A stretch of DNA of 64,000 nt, taken from contig NZ_JACGXN010000003.1 of assembly GCF_014138285.1 (NCBI RefSeq), positions 456,110 through 520,109 of the forward strand, given 5' to 3'. Both the position numbers and the translations under genes were made by a program. Below the pieces are notes generated by a model, which did not search any database, had not been told where the DNA came from, and saw nothing but the letters and a program-made list of their open reading frames with translations. This DNA comes from Phyllobacterium myrsinacearum (GTDB lineage Bacteria; Pseudomonadota; Alphaproteobacteria; Rhizobiales; Rhizobiaceae). Below, piece by piece: positions 63,931 through 64,000 of this stretch (within the stretch, counting starts at the first letter, position 1; the number at the start of each line of letters is the position of its first letter).

Positions 63931-64000
63931 CCCCTTATCGGCATCCAATTTTGACCCCCTTTGTGTGTGAGGTTAGCACTTGCCGGCCCGACGCTGGTCG
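63908..64000 (+). mobile_element. Left end of an IS21-like element, cut by the window border
   Basis: TGTCAATCGGCACCGAACTT begins the end; GGCACCGAACTTTGACCCC and GGCATCCAATTTTGACCCC are two copies of one block, a multiple terminal repeat as in IS21-family ends. The transposase genes would lie beyond base 64000. Confidence 0.55.

Noticed and set aside
1..64000. CRISPR array or tRNA/rRNA genes
   Set aside because: No regularly spaced 24-40 bp direct repeats and no cloverleaf-like or ribosomal signature were found on reading; repeats seen are few and of transposon type.

Overview
The window reads as an alphaproteobacterial (Rhizobiales) genome, most likely from the Brucella/Ochrobactrum group. 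That assignment is inference from gene content: a remnant of a Brucella-type Omp2-like porin, NodT-type outer-membrane factors, DUF1868 and LprI-type periplasmic proteins, and long sugar-ABC operons with LacI or AraC control. I saw no tRNA, rRNA, CRISPR array or replication origin. It looks like an accessory, island-like stretch. Transposon debris, truncated genes and selfish or defence modules alternate with intact catabolic, efflux and envelope genes.

Layout. 0-4.6 kb: a 178-bp inverted-repeat element, a hipB-hipA module, a fragment of a type I restriction R subunit, and a second module in the reverse gene order (hipA then a HipB-like gene). 4.6-10.7 kb: a minus-strand operon for a polyol/sugar-alcohol ABC transporter with a zinc-type dehydrogenase and an AraC regulator. 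11.5-12.2 kb: a vapBC-type module. 12.4-13.5 kb: an IS110-family element beside a perfect 32-bp palindrome. 13.9-14.7 kb: an unrecognised gene. 15.0-18.9 kb: a LacI regulator divergent from a phytanoyl-CoA-dioxygenase-like enzyme, plus an SLC13/TrkA-C anion permease. 19.0-20.3 kb: a broken IS110 gene sitting inside another inverted-repeat element. 20.3-22.6 kb: small membrane, secreted and unknown proteins and an IS1182-type remnant.

22.6-29.5 kb holds small-molecule response genes: an MFS exporter divergent from a CGNR-type regulator, a monooxygenase, a DUF2938 protein, an ArsR-rhodanese regulator, a glutamine-amidotransferase-like protein with substituted active-site residues, and a 14-TM MFS pump. 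30.1-35.3 kb is a defence island (nucleotidyltransferase-HEPN fusion, then an EcoRII-like methyltransferase, Vsr and restriction enzyme) bounded by remnants of ligD, a GNAT acetyltransferase and a LacI regulator. 36.5-46.1 kb carries two efflux systems: an OMF/FtsX/ATPase/HlyD operon, and macAB under a divergent OmpR-type two-component system. 46.8-50.9 kb has a bamA-like pseudogene with its terminator, an MsbA-like ABC exporter and a cytochrome b561.

51.2-64 kb is a mosaic. C-terminal VgrG and N-terminal DUF4123 fragments of a type VI secretion locus are joined to the 3' half of a porin gene. Then come ppk2 and a run of mostly exported proteins in small units (Sel1/ankyrin, DUF1868, DUF1963, YcxB-like, LprI-like, ComJ/Nin-like). 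It contains an IS6-type insertion that cuts off an M20 peptidase, and ends in what looks like the terminus of an IS21-type element.

The most interesting items are this VgrG/DUF4123/porin mosaic with a possible immunity-gene collection, the MNT-HEPN plus EcoRII/Vsr defence cassette with its palindromic operator, the ArsR-rhodanese locus with a degenerate glutaminase-like protein and a shared upstream motif, and a family of short elements ending in GGGGGCGACAAGAACTGTTC-type inverted repeats.
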